Source of the DNA: Geoalkalibacter halelectricus
Lineage (GTDB): Bacteria > Desulfobacterota > Desulfuromonadia > Desulfuromonadales > Geoalkalibacteraceae
DNA length: 64,000 nt
Assembly (NCBI RefSeq): GCF_025263685.1
Contig: NZ_CP092109.1
Span: 930,001-994,000, forward strand
Direction of reading: 5' to 3'
This document shows, piece by piece, positions 9,699-18,147 of the stretch. Below the pieces are notes generated by a model. It was not told the origin of the DNA and made no database searches. It worked only from the letters and a program-made list of their open reading frames with translations. The translations under genes were made by a program, and so were the position numbers. Each line of letters begins with the position of its first letter. The stretch's first letter is position 1.

Positions 9699-11879
9699 GT
9701 GACGGACACAAAGGACAAGCCGAGGGATACCGGCGATTCCTCAAGCCTCTTTCGACCGGGGCACAATTGCAGCGGCCTGGCCCGCGCGCGGCGGGTGACC
9801 TTTCTTATCGACGGCGCGGATTATTTTGCCGCCTTCCGCAAGGCGGCCGCGCAGGCCAAATCCTCGATCTACATCGTCGGCTGGGATATCCACAGCAGCA
9901 TTCCCCTGGTTCCCGAGGAGGACCCCGAAGACGGCTTTCCGCGCGATCTGGGCGATTTCCTCAACGCGCTGGTCAAGCGCAACAAGGATCTCGAAGTCCA
10001 TGTCCTGGCGTGGGACTTCGCCATGATCTATGCCTTGGACCGTGAATTCTTGCCCCTTTACCGTCCCGCCTGGTCATCCCATCGTCGCGTGCACTTCAAG
10101 CTCGACGCCAACCATCCTACCGGCGGATCGCACCACCAGAAAATCGTGGTCATCGACGACGCCCTGGCCTTCGTCGGCGGCCTCGATCTGACCACCAAGC
10201 GCTGGGACACCTCCGAGCATCGCCCCGACGATCCACGCCGCGTCACGCCCCAGGGTGAGCCCTACTGCCCCTTTCACGACCTGGAGATGATGGTCGACGG
10301 CGAAGCGGCGGCCGCCCTGGGTGAACTCGTGCGCGAACGCTGGCGCAAAAGCGGCGCCAAGGTGCCCAAGCCGCCCCGGCGGGTGAATTCCACCTCCCCC
10401 TGGCCATCCGATATCGAACATCAGGCCCAGGAGGTCGACATCGCCATCGCCCGCACCGAGCCGGGCGACAATCAGAACGCGCCGGTGCAGGAAATCAAGC
10501 ATCTCTATCTGGATGCCATCGCAGCGGCCGAGCGCTTCATCTACATCGAAAACCAATATCTGACCGCCACGGAAATCGTCGAAGCCCTCGCCGATCGCCT
10601 GCGTCGGCCCAAGGGCCCGGAAATCGTTATTCTTTCGCGGGCCGGCGGGGGCGGCTGGATGGAACAAATGACCATGGGAGTGCTGCGGGCACGCTTGCTC
10701 AAGCATTTGCGCGCGGCCGATGAACACCAGCGCCTCGGTGTTTTCTATCCCCACCATAAGGGATTGAATTCCAAGGAAAAGATCGACCTGCACAGCAAAC
10801 TGCTGATTGTCGATGATCGCGTGGTGCGCATCGGCTCGGCCAACCTCGCCAACCGCTCCATGGGCTACGACACGGAATGCGATCTGGCCTTCGAGGCCCA
10901 AAACGATGCCCAGCACAACGCTATACGCACATTGCGACAACGCCTGTTGAGCGAGCACTTGGGAACCAGTATCGAAGAGTTGGATGCCGAGGAGACTAAA
11001 CAGTCATCTCTGCTTGCTACCATCGCTCGTTTCGGCACCGGCGAGCGCACCCTGGAGCGGCTTTCCGACGAAATCGACGAGGATGTCGATGATCTGGTGC
11101 CGGAGGCCGATCTCATCGATCCGGAAGAGCCCATCGATCCCGATCGGTTCGCAGCGCAAATGATGCCACCCGACCATCGCCGTTCCGGCGCCTCACGGCT
11201 GGCGCTGGTCGCCACGTTTCTGATCGCCGTCGCCGCGCTGGTCATGCTGTGGCGCTGGTCGCCCCTGGGCGGGTGGTTTCACCTTGAAAAACTGGCCGAA
11301 GCCGCCGAAGCCATCCGTGCAAGCGGCATGGCTCCCCTGGTGGTTCTAGGCGCCTACCTGGGGGCGGCGGTCGGACTCATCCCGGTCATCCTGTTGGTGG
11401 TATTGACCATTGCCATCTTTGGACCTTTGCTGGGATTTGCCTACGCCTGGAGTGGTCTGCTGCTCGGGGCGATGCTGGGGCTTTGGGTCGGACGACACCT
11501 GTCGCGCGATCTGGTTCGCCGGGTGGCGGGGAAACGCCTGAACAACGTCAGTCGGCGTTTGGCGCAAGGTGGCATTCGCGCCATTCTGGCAGTGCGGTTG
11601 ATCCCGGTGGCGGCCTTTCCGGTGGTCAACCTGGTGGCGGGCGCTTCGCGAGTACGCACCCGCCACTTTTTCCTCGGCACCCTGATGGGCACCTTGCCGG
11701 GTCTTGTCGCCCTCACCCTGATCGGCGATCGCATCAGGGCCGTTGTTTATGATGCCGATCCGTGGAATGTTTTTTTGCTGGGCGCAGCCGTGCTGCTGGT
11801 CCTGGGAGGGACGCTGGGCATCCTGCGGATACTCAAACGGTTGGATCTTTTAGAGAAAAAAGGCGGCGTACCCAACTAA
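9699..11879 (+). CDS. Phospholipase D-like protein fused to a VTT (TVP38/DedA-like) membrane domain
   Basis: A protein of 726 residues. The N-terminal two-thirds is a PLD-superfamily enzyme with two HKD motifs (HHQKIVVIDD and HSKLLIVDD), each followed by the usual GxxN/GG segment. After an acidic linker the C-terminal ~220 residues are hydrophobic with several membrane spans. They carry the VTT-type pattern PVILLVVLTIAIFGPLLGF and RLIPVAAFPVVNLVAG. The family suggests a membrane phospholipid-modifying or cardiolipin-synthase-like enzyme. The start is GTG 9699 (AGGGG seven bases upstream) or GTG 9690. Its stop overlaps that of the convergent gene at 11876 by four bases. Confidence 0.85.
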   Translation: MTDTKDKPRDTGDSSSLFRPGHNCSGLARARRVTFLIDGADYFAAFRKAAAQAKSSIYIVGWDIHSSIPLVPEEDPEDGFPRDLGDFLNALVKRNKDLEVHVLAWDFAMIYALDREFLPLYRPAWSSHRRVHFKLDANHPTGGSHHQKIVVIDDALAFVGGLDLTTKRWDTSEHRPDDPRRVTPQGEPYCPFHDLEMMVDGEAAAALGELVRERWRKSGAKVPKPPRRVNSTSPWPSDIEHQAQEVDIAIARTEPGDNQNAPVQEIKHLYLDAIAAAERFIYIENQYLTATEIVEALADRLRRPKGPEIVILSRAGGGGWMEQMTMGVLRARLLKHLRAADEHQRLGVFYPHHKGLNSKEKIDLHSKLLIVDDRVVRIGSANLANRSMGYDTECDLAFEAQNDAQHNAIRTLRQRLLSEHLGTSIEELDAEETKQSSLLATIARFGTGERTLERLSDEIDEDVDDLVPEADLIDPEEPIDPDRFAAQMMPPDHRRSGASRLALVATFLIAVAALVMLWRWSPLGGWFHLEKLAEAAEAIRASGMAPLVVLGAYLGAAVGLIPVILLVVLTIAIFGPLLGFAYAWSGLLLGAMLGLWVGRHLSRDLVRRVAGKRLNNVSRRLAQGGIRAILAVRLIPVAAFPVVNLVAGASRVRTRHFFLGTLMGTLPGLVALTLIGDRIRAVVYDADPWNVFLLGAAVLLVLGGTLGILRILKRLDLLEKKGGVPN

Positions 11880-12292
11880 TCGCGGCCGATGCGGCAGGAG
11901 CCCGAATCGCACTTACTCTTGCGTTTGGGTAGAAAAGGGCGAATCCGGGCGAAGCCCTGGTAGCCGAGACGGGCCAGGGGGTTGATGAGGGGCAGGTTGA
12001 TGAGGGTGCCGAGAAAGCCAAACAGGGTCGAACCGGGAAAGGCCTGCCAGATCGCCCAGAAAGACTCGACGCCCCGATAAACCCGCCCTTGGGCGTCGAT
12101 GGCGTGCAACTCGTACATGAAATCCTTCAAGGGGATGGAGTACGGCGTCGGATCAAAATCCGCGGCGCTGATATCGATGCCGATCAGGCGCTCCTGACGA
12201 TCCCTGCGCAGATAATGCTCAACCTCGCGCGCGCACACCGAGCAGGCGCCGTCGTAAAAAATGCGCAGGGGAAATACAGGTTTTTCAGGCAT
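11876..12292 (-). CDS. DCC-family thiol-disulfide oxidoreductase (DUF393)
   Basis: A 138-residue protein with the family signature FYDGACSVCAREV, i.e. a thioredoxin-like CxxC at about residues 17-20, followed by the DUF393 core. Members are predicted thiol-disulfide oxidoreductases of unknown partner. The start at 12292 (MPEKPVF) is chosen because GGGGAGGATCGG lies directly upstream. It is probably cotranscribed with the exonuclease III gene, whose stop lies 12 bases before this start. Confidence 0.85.
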   Translation of the reverse strand: MPEKPVFPLRIFYDGACSVCAREVEHYLRRDRQERLIGIDISAADFDPTPYSIPLKDFMYELHAIDAQGRVYRGVESFWAIWQAFPGSTLFGFLGTLINLPLINPLARLGYQGFARIRPFLPKRKSKCDSGSCRIGRD

Positions 12293-12303
12293 CCGATCCT
12301 CCC

Positions 12304-13122
12304 CTATTCCAGAGCAACCTCCGCCCATACCGGACAATGATCCGAGGGTTTTTCCATGGCGCGGATGTCATAGTCGATCCCGGCCTTTGAACAGCCCTTG
12401 AACACCGGCGAAGTCATGAGGATGTGATCGATGCGCAAACCGCGCTTGGGGTCATCCTCAAAGCCCCGACTGCGGTAATCAAACCAGCTGAAGCGATCGG
12501 CGATGTCCGGATACAACTCGCGAAAACTGTCGCGAAGCCCCCATTCCTGCAATTCGGCGAACCATTCGCGCTCCTCGGGAAGAAAACTGGTCTTGCCGGT
12601 ACGCAGCCAGCGTTTGGCGTTTTCGGGACCGATGCCGATATCTCCATCCACGGGCGCGATATTGAAATCGCCCATGACTACCAAAGGCTGCTCGGGGTTG
12701 CACTGCTCCTTGAGATACGCCAGCAGTTCAGCGTAAAAGCGCCGCTTGGCCGGAAACTTGACCGGATGCTCACGGTTCTCGCCCTGGGGAAAATAGCCGT
12801 TGATGACCCGCAGCGTCTGGCCCGAGGGCAGAATGAAATCTCCACTGATAAAACGCTTCTGCGCCTCCTCGCCATCGTCGGGCAGCCCGAACTGTACCCG
12901 CGTCGGCTCATGGCGAGACAAAAGGGCGACACCGTAGTGGGTCTTCTGTCCGTGGAAGGCGACGTGATAACCCAAGTCCTGCACGGCCTGCACGGGAAAA
13001 TCGGCATCCTGCACCTTGGTTTCCTGCAAGCCGAGGATCTCGGGTTCATACTTGTCGATAACCGCTTTAAGCTGATGCAGGCGCGAGCGCAGCCCGTTGA
13101 CGTTGAAACAAACTAATTTCAT
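12304..13122 (-). CDS. xthA: Exodeoxyribonuclease III / AP endonuclease
   Basis: An EEP-fold nuclease of 272 residues that cleaves at abasic sites and removes 3' blocks in base excision repair. The Xth landmarks are present: N-terminal LVCFNVNGLRSR, the metal Glu in LGLQETK, GDFNIAP, and the late RIDHIL and SDHCPV motifs with the catalytic Asp-His. The start at 13122 (MKLVCFN) is the family-typical N-terminus. It lies 15 bases downstream of the DUF3617 gene. Confidence 0.95.
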   Translation of the reverse strand: MKLVCFNVNGLRSRLHQLKAVIDKYEPEILGLQETKVQDADFPVQAVQDLGYHVAFHGQKTHYGVALLSRHEPTRVQFGLPDDGEEAQKRFISGDFILPSGQTLRVINGYFPQGENREHPVKFPAKRRFYAELLAYLKEQCNPEQPLVVMGDFNIAPVDGDIGIGPENAKRWLRTGKTSFLPEEREWFAELQEWGLRDSFRELYPDIADRFSWFDYRSRGFEDDPKRGLRIDHILMTSPVFKGCSKAGIDYDIRAMEKPSDHCPVWAEVALE

Positions 13123-13137
13123 CGACCGCCCCAAGAA

Positions 13138-13686
13138 TCACTGGCCCAGCGGGCGAAGATTGCCGCAATCGGAGGAAAGCCAGCGCGCCGTCTGCCTTAC
13201 ATTAATGGTCTCGGGGCTGCCGTCCACGTCCGTTTTGATCACGGCACGCCCGGTATATTCCCGGCTGCTCACGATGGTCACTTCACCCTCGCCGTGGGAG
13301 GGCGGATCATCATCGCAGGCAAAGCGCACGCGCAGGGTGTTTCCGCTGCGCTCGAGAATTTCCTGGGTGCAGTTCTCGTCGGCCAGGTGAAGTTGGTCGC
13401 GGGCGGCATCTTCTTCACTGATGCACACCCGAAAAGTGCTCTCATCCTCCCCGATACTCACTCCTTGCGCCGCCATCATCTGTTCCATCATCTGGCGCTG
13501 CTCGGGCGGCAGGGCGTCCAATTGGCGCCGCGCCTCCCGCATCATCTCTTCCATCTGCCCGCTCTGACTGGACATACGCACGGTATGTTCCCATAATCCG
13601 GGCTCGATCTTCAGATTTTGCCCCCATACCTGAGAGCCAATCAGCAGCGCCGCACAAACAGCCAATATCGACAACGTGTGTTTCAT
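13138..13686 (-). CDS. DUF3617 family exported protein
   Basis: A 182-residue protein with a signal peptide (MKHTLSILAVCAALLIG, cleavage likely after QVWG). The mature part starts with the DUF3617 hallmark LKIEPGLWEHTVRM. A methionine- and glutamine-rich stretch (about residues 40-70) follows, then a small cysteine-containing beta domain (FRVCI, ENCTQ, RFACDD). The function of the family is not established. The second of two ATGs is taken as the start because GGAGG is spaced correctly for it. Confidence 0.75.
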   Translation of the reverse strand: MKHTLSILAVCAALLIGSQVWGQNLKIEPGLWEHTVRMSSQSGQMEEMMREARRQLDALPPEQRQMMEQMMAAQGVSIGEDESTFRVCISEEDAARDQLHLADENCTQEILERSGNTLRVRFACDDDPPSHGEGEVTIVSSREYTGRAVIKTDVDGSPETINVRQTARWLSSDCGNLRPLGQ

Positions 13687-13951
13687 TCCAGGCATCCTCC
13701 TGAAAAATCCTTGTAAGGATTCAACTACTGGGTTGGCGAATGCCGTGTCCAAAGAGTTTAGTCGGTGCCGCCGAAGCTGCCGAGGCTGCCAAGGACCATT
13801 TCCTAACACGGCTGAATTTATACAAAGTTTGGACATTCTACCCGACCGCAGCGTAATTTACACCCCAGCGGCAAAGAAAACCGCCCGGCCGTAGGCTGCA
13901 TTCTGCAAAAATAATCCGCGTACAGCGGTCTTTTACTGCATGCAAATACAT

Positions 13952-14614
13952 TCAGAATCCCCGCTTCTGCTTGCGCACGCGGTACAGGCGCTCGGTAAAG
14001 CCGCCTTTGCTTTCAAACTCCTCGGCGAGCCGCGCAACCTGGCGGTCGAGAAGAGCGCAGGCCACGGCGAGCAAAACCAGAACGGCGTTGGCGGCAATCC
14101 CAGGGTAGATCTTGGTGGTCAAGGTGGACTTAGTGGACGCCGGGGACAGAGTATCGTCAACCTCGCTTTGTCCACCCTGTCCCCAATGTCCACCAAGTCC
14201 ACCTGCAACTTCCCGCTTGCCCACTTCCGCCACCCAGCGCGCCACATCGTCGGCACTCTGACAGCGGCGGTCCACCAGCTCCTGCCGCAGCGGGTTCTCC
14301 CGCTGCCATTGCGCCAGGCCGCGCTGGCGCAGAAAATCCTCGTAGTCGAGCTTCAACTCTTCCAAGCTGGCGCGGGCCACCTGGGTCAGTTTCAGTTCAG
14401 TCTTCTTGGATGTCGCCGAGGTTTGTGAGCCTTCGGCGATATTCTGCACCCCCGACCGCGCCGCCTGTACCATCTGGTCGCGGGTGCGGCTGAAGCGATC
14501 AATGTAGGCCTCGACAAAACGCACCGTCACGTCGTACACCAATTGCGCAACCTGAAAGCTCTTCAGTTTGCGGTAGCCGCCGTGCAGCGGAATCAAGGGT
14601 TCGCTGCCGCTCAT
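13952..14614 (-). CDS. Four-helix-bundle suffix-domain protein with palindromic insert
   Basis: A 220-residue protein. Residues ~15-110 form the four-helix-bundle domain related to the S23/IVS-protein family, with QMVQAARSGVQNIAEGS as the clear signature. Residues ~138-164 are low complexity and glycine-rich, encoded by an inverted repeat in the DNA (see 14123-14203). The C-terminal ~55 residues carry a hydrophobic helix (AANAVLVLLAVACALL) typical of the suffix variant. Such genes are often found inside type I restriction loci, and here it overlaps by four bases an HsdM-like fragment. The function is unknown. Confidence 0.75.
   Translation of the reverse strand: MSGSEPLIPLHGGYRKLKSFQVAQLVYDVTVRFVEAYIDRFSRTRDQMVQAARSGVQNIAEGSQTSATSKKTELKLTQVARASLEELKLDYEDFLRQRGLAQWQRENPLRQELVDRRCQSADDVARWVAEVGKREVAGGLGGHWGQGGQSEVDDTLSPASTKSTLTTKIYPGIAANAVLVLLAVACALLDRQVARLAEEFESKGGFTERLYRVRKQKRGF
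14123..14203. repeat. 30-bp imperfect inverted repeat inside a coding sequence
   Basis: Two arms, 14123-14152 and 14174-14203, match as reverse complements at about 25 of 30 positions and flank a 21-base loop. The arms are built of GTGGAC/GGGGACA-type units. The repeat is in frame with the four-helix-bundle gene and encodes its glycine-rich segment, so it looks like a palindromic insertion tolerated within the protein. Confidence 0.75.
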
Positions 14615-14775
14615 GCCCTGGGCACCAGCGCATCATCAATTAACCGGCCGATGCCGCGCATCTCGTAGATCTCGGTTTTGCCGTTCTTGATTTCGATCTT
14701 GGTACCGGGTGGCAGCTTGTCGGCGGCGTTCCAGAGTTTCTTTTCGAGTTCTTGCAGGAATTTTTGCTCGGACAT
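14611..14775 (-). pseudogene. Short ORF with HsdM-like N-terminus (possible restriction-modification remnant)
   Basis: A 54-codon frame starting MSEQKFLQELEKKLWNAADKL. That opening is nearly the consensus N-terminus of type I DNA methyltransferase subunits (HsdM), which normally continue for ~500 residues. Here the similarity stops after ~21 residues and an unrelated tail follows (IEIKNGKTEIYEMRGIG). No downstream methyltransferase motifs (DPPY/NPPF) exist in the region. I read it as the fused remains of a deleted hsdM, though it might still be translated. It overlaps the four-helix-bundle gene by four bases. Confidence 0.5.
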
Positions 14776-14981
14776 GAACGCTCCGCTCGTCGTTGGATTT
14801 TTCGTGATGGCCGCTCCACCCAACCCCAGGGCGTGCAACGCCAACGAATTAACCTAACAAATTCGAGCGCCTCTGCCTATCAGGAAAAACCTGAAAATGA
14901 GGGTCGTTTTTGCTTAGAGACTTTGCGGAATTATTTAGGAAAGGGTGATTTGCAGGATTTTACACTTTGAGCTGAAGACAA

Positions 14982-15010
14982 AAATAGCCCGACCTCAGGG
15001 CCGGGCTATT
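14982..15010 (-). terminator. Terminator hairpin downstream of tRNA-Gly
   Basis: Read on the minus strand, an AATAGCCCGGCC arm and a GGTCGGGCTATT arm enclose a CTGA loop, and a short T run follows. It lies 10 bases beyond the 3' end of the tRNA. Confidence 0.8.
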
Positions 15011-15019
15011 CGAATTTTC

Positions 15020-15094
<75 letters not shown>

Positions 15095-15125
15095 TTGATG
15101 TGGTGTTTCCCGTCAAGCGCGGTAA

Positions 15126-15154
15126 TAAATATCAAACGATTCCAGGCAAGTCAA
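15126..15154 (-). promoter_or_regulatory. Sigma-70-type promoter of tRNA-Gly
   Basis: On the minus strand TTGACT (15149-15154) and TATTTA (15126-15131) are separated by 17 bases. They lie about 30 bases upstream of the tRNA 5' end. Confidence 0.7.
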
Positions 15155-15171
15155 TAAAAAATTTTCCGCGC

Positions 15172-15729
15172 TCAGCGATACTGGCTAAGGTACTGCTTGA
15201 CCCGCGTGACATAGGTGCGGGTTTCCGGATAAGGAGGGATTCCGCCAAAGCGCACCACCGTATTGGGTCCGGCGTTGTAGGCGGCGAGGGCCAACTCGAG
15301 GTCGCCCTCGAACTGGTCGAGCAGCATGCGCAGATAGCGGGTGCCGCCGCGAATGTTCTGTTCGGGGTCGCGGGGGTTGTCGATGTTGAGGTAGGCCGCC
15401 GTGGCGGGCATGAGCTGCATCAGCCCGATGGCACCCTTGTGGGAAACGACCTGGGGATTGAAGTTGCTCTCGGCGCGAATGACGGCGCGCACCAGCGCTT
15501 CTTCCAGATTGAACAATTCGGCGTAGCGCCGCACGTAGTCATCGATGGTGGTCGGTTCGAGAGTTTCCTTGCGAAAAAAGTGAAAATTCGAGGATGTCGG
15601 GCGGTTGGTGAAGTGGACGACACCATTTTCGTCGACATAGCGATAAATATCGGCGCGCACCTCACTCGCCAGGGAAAAGTGGGCCGTCACAACGAAAATC
15701 AGGGTCATGCATCGCGTCAACATCGTCAT
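15172..15729 (-). CDS. Lytic transglycosylase (SLT) with DUF4124-like N-terminus
   Basis: An exported peptidoglycan lytic transglycosylase of 185 residues. A signal peptide is followed by a short DUF4124-like segment (IYRYVDENGVVHFTN). The SLT domain follows with the catalytic Glu in RAESNFNPQ, the GAIGLMQLMP motif and the AYNAGP motif near the C-terminus. It cleaves glycan strands to form anhydromuropeptides, acting in the periplasm. An ATG two codons inside the given start is also possible. Confidence 0.93.
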   Translation of the reverse strand: MTMLTRCMTLIFVVTAHFSLASEVRADIYRYVDENGVVHFTNRPTSSNFHFFRKETLEPTTIDDYVRRYAELFNLEEALVRAVIRAESNFNPQVVSHKGAIGLMQLMPATAAYLNIDNPRDPEQNIRGGTRYLRMLLDQFEGDLELALAAYNAGPNTVVRFGGIPPYPETRTYVTRVKQYLSQYR

Positions 15730-15802
15730 CGAACCACCTCGCCGAGGCTCAATCTAGTCAAAAACACAAAAAAATTCAACCTGTTTAGTGCCGTCAAAAG
15801 GC

Positions 15803-15832
15803 TTGACAACCCCTCTCGGCCCTTCTCATAAT
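15803..15832 (+). promoter_or_regulatory. Candidate sigma-70 promoter for nadB
   Basis: TTGACA at 15803-15808 and CATAAT at 15827-15832 have an 18-base spacer. They lie about 125 bases upstream of the nadB start. I see no recognisable riboswitch in the leader. Confidence 0.6.
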
Positions 15833-15958
15833 GGCCCGTCTGGGTGCAGTTGCGTCGCCTTGAATCCGGTCTGAACAATCCGGCGCGAACTTTTCCTTGC
15901 ACAATGCGCGCCACTTCATTGGAAAACCACAACCTTTTCGGGAAGGGAGCCCCGCCCG

Positions 15959-17557
15959 ATGAAAATCACCGCGGATTTCCTCATCATCGGCAGCGGTATC
16001 GCCGGTCTTTCTTACGCCCTCAAAGTCGCCGATCAGGGCAGCGTCGCCATCGTCACCAAGCGTGAATTGGCCGATTCGGCCACCAACATGGCGCAAGGCG
16101 GCATCGCCTCCGTTTTTACCCCTGATGACAGCTTCGCCAAGCATGTCGAGGACACCATGGTCGCCGGCGTGCACCTCTCGCACCCCGAAGTGGTGCGCAT
16201 GGTCATCGAAAGCGGCCCCAAGGCCATCGAGGATCTTATCACCTGGGGGGTGGAATTCACCCGCAAGGCCGACCAGAGCTACGATCTGCATCGCGAGGGC
16301 GGTCACAGTGAACGACGCATTTTCCACGTGCAGGACGTCACCGGCCGCGAGATTGAGCGCGCCCTGATCGCGGCCGTGCGCGCTCATCCCAACATCGAAA
16401 TCTACGAGCACCACATCGCGGTGGATCTGATCACCGAAGCCAAGGCACTGCACCGCCGCGTCAGCCCCAACCGCTGCCTGGGCGCCTATATTCTCGACAT
16501 CGCCGGCAATGAGGTTCTGACCTTCGGCGCCCGTTTCACCATCCTTGCCACGGGCGGCTGCGGCAAGGTCTATCGCTACACCTGCAATCCCGACGTGGCC
16601 ACCGGTGACGGCGTGGCCATGGCCTACCGGGCCGGCGCCGCGGTGGCCAATATGGAATTCATGCAGTTTCATCCCACCACCCTCTACCATCCCCACGCCA
16701 AATCCTTTCTGATTTCCGAAGCGGTACGCGGCGAAGGGGCGATCCTGCGGCGCGCTGACGGCACCGCGTTCATGGAAATCTATCATCCGCTCAAGGATCT
16801 GGCCCCGCGGGATATCGTGGCGCGCGCCATCGACAACGAAATGAAGGTGCACGGTGATGATTGCGTGTTTCTTGACATCACCCACAAAGGCAGCGATTTC
16901 ATCCGCAGCCACTTTCCCAACATTTCCGAGACCTGCCTGTCCTTCGGCATCGACATGACCAAGGAGCCCATACCCGTGGTGCCCGCCGCCCACTATCTGT
17001 GCGGCGGGGTGCAAACCGACATGTGGGGCGAAACCTGCATCACCAATCTGTTCGCCATCGGCGAGGTCGCTTGCACCGGCCTGCATGGGGCCAATCGCCT
17101 GGCCAGCAACAGTCTGCTCGAAGGCGTGGTCTACGCCGATCGTTCCGCCAAGGTCTGCCTGGAGCGCCTTGCCGAACCGGCCCGGCCCTTCCCCACCGTC
17201 GCCCCCTGGGATAGCGGCAGCGCCCGCGACAGCGACGAGGAGGTGGTGGTCGCCCACAACTGGGATGAAATCCGGCTGTCCATGTGGAACTACGTGGGTA
17301 TCGTACGCTCCACCAAGCGCCTGGTGCGCGCCCACCGGCGCATCCAAATGATTCAGGAAGAAATCTCGGATTACTACTGGGATTTCTACATCACCTCCGA
17401 CCTGATCGAGTTGCGCAACATCGCCACAGTGGCCGAACTCATCATCCGCTGTGCCCTGGAGCGCAAGGAAAGCCGCGGCCTGCACTACACCATCGACTAC
17501 CCCGAGCGCGACGACATCCACTGGAACAAGGATACGGTCATCAAAAAACGCTATTGA
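15959..17557 (+). CDS. nadB: L-aspartate oxidase
   Basis: A flavoprotein of 532 residues that oxidises L-aspartate to iminoaspartate, the first step of de novo NAD synthesis. The N-terminal FAD motif (IIGSGIAGLSYALK), the NMAQGGIA motif, the HREGGHS segment and the late GANRLASNSLLEG motif mark the succinate-dehydrogenase/aspartate-oxidase family. The length and the C-terminal helical domain fit NadB rather than SdhA. GGGAAGGGAG precedes the ATG. Chorismate mutase follows after 41 bases. Confidence 0.95.
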   Translation: MKITADFLIIGSGIAGLSYALKVADQGSVAIVTKRELADSATNMAQGGIASVFTPDDSFAKHVEDTMVAGVHLSHPEVVRMVIESGPKAIEDLITWGVEFTRKADQSYDLHREGGHSERRIFHVQDVTGREIERALIAAVRAHPNIEIYEHHIAVDLITEAKALHRRVSPNRCLGAYILDIAGNEVLTFGARFTILATGGCGKVYRYTCNPDVATGDGVAMAYRAGAAVANMEFMQFHPTTLYHPHAKSFLISEAVRGEGAILRRADGTAFMEIYHPLKDLAPRDIVARAIDNEMKVHGDDCVFLDITHKGSDFIRSHFPNISETCLSFGIDMTKEPIPVVPAAHYLCGGVQTDMWGETCITNLFAIGEVACTGLHGANRLASNSLLEGVVYADRSAKVCLERLAEPARPFPTVAPWDSGSARDSDEEVVVAHNWDEIRLSMWNYVGIVRSTKRLVRAHRRIQMIQEEISDYYWDFYITSDLIELRNIATVAELIIRCALERKESRGLHYTIDYPERDDIHWNKDTVIKKRY

Positions 17558-17598
17558 TCGGCCGTTTTCAAGCCGAGCCAACGGATTGGGAGAAGTTC

Positions 17599-17871
17599 AT
17601 GGACATCAGCGACATCCGCAAGCATATCGACGCCCTCGACGACGAATTGCTGAAGATCTTCAATCAGCGCGCGCAACTGGCCCTCGACATCGGCCACCAT
17701 AAAAAAAGGCTCGGTCTGGCGGTGTACGATCCGGAGCGGGAGAGAAAGATTTTCGAACGCATGAAGGCCGCCAACCCCGGCCCCCTGGATGATGGCGCCA
17801 TCGTGCGTCTTTTTGAACGCGTCATCGACGAATCACGCCGCCTGGAGCGCATCAAGACGAAAGGGATCTGA
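17599..17871 (+). CDS. Chorismate mutase, AroQ class
   Basis: A 90-residue free-standing AroQ-type chorismate mutase converting chorismate to prephenate. It shows the helix 1 pattern IRKHIDALDDELLKIFNQRAQ, the IGHHKKRLGLAVYDPERE segment, and the final helix with RVIDESRRLE. The start at 17599 gives a family-typical N-terminus. A small gene two bases downstream encodes a DAHP-synthase regulatory domain, so this looks like an aromatic-pathway pair. Confidence 0.9.
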   Translation: MDISDIRKHIDALDDELLKIFNQRAQLALDIGHHKKRLGLAVYDPERERKIFERMKAANPGPLDDGAIVRLFERVIDESRRLERIKTKGI

Positions 17872-17873
17872 AC

Positions 17874-18083
17874 ATGCTGGTTGTGATGAAAAAAAGCGCC
17901 ACCGAGGCGGATATGCGTGGCGTCAAACAATTTCTGGTGGAACGCGATTTCGACTTTCACCAATCCACGGGGGCCAACCGCACCATCATCGGAGTCATCG
18001 GCGAAACGCATACGATTGATCGCGAGGAATTGAAAAAGCTGCCTGGTGTTCTGGAGGTGTTTAAGATTCCGGAGGAAGAATAA
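17874..18083 (+). CDS. Stand-alone FXD (ferredoxin-like) domain of DAHP synthase
   Basis: A 69-residue protein starting MLVVMKKSATEADMRGVKQFL and including ANRTIIGVIGETHTID and LPGVLEVFKI. It matches the N-terminal ferredoxin-like regulatory domain normally fused to type Ib DAHP synthases, where it mediates feedback inhibition by aromatic amino acids. The catalytic barrel is absent here. It starts two bases after the chorismate mutase stop and is followed by a terminator. A role as a detached regulator of chorismate mutase or of DAHP synthase in trans is inference. Confidence 0.75.
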   Translation: MLVVMKKSATEADMRGVKQFLVERDFDFHQSTGANRTIIGVIGETHTIDREELKKLPGVLEVFKIPEEE

Positions 18084-18113
18084 AAGGGCTGCCCCGCTGG
18101 GGCAGCCCTTTGT
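18083..18113 (+). terminator. Rho-independent terminator after the FXD gene
   Basis: A GGGCTGCCCC arm and a GGGGCAGCCC arm around GCT are flanked by AAA and TTT. The hairpin can work in both directions and separates this operon from the convergent pyrE. Confidence 0.85.
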
Positions 18114-18147
18114 CATTGGTCACTGGTCATTTGTCCTTGGTAAAGAG

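Noticed and set aside
15801-15958. NAD-responsive regulatory RNA in the nadB leader
   Set aside because: I found no conserved structure beyond the promoter and a ribosome site; the evidence is insufficient to call one.
15794-17581. A 595-codon minus-strand frame opposite nadB
   Set aside because: It covers nadB on the wrong strand, translates to a histidine/glycine-rich sequence with no domain, and conflicts with the clear NadB motifs.
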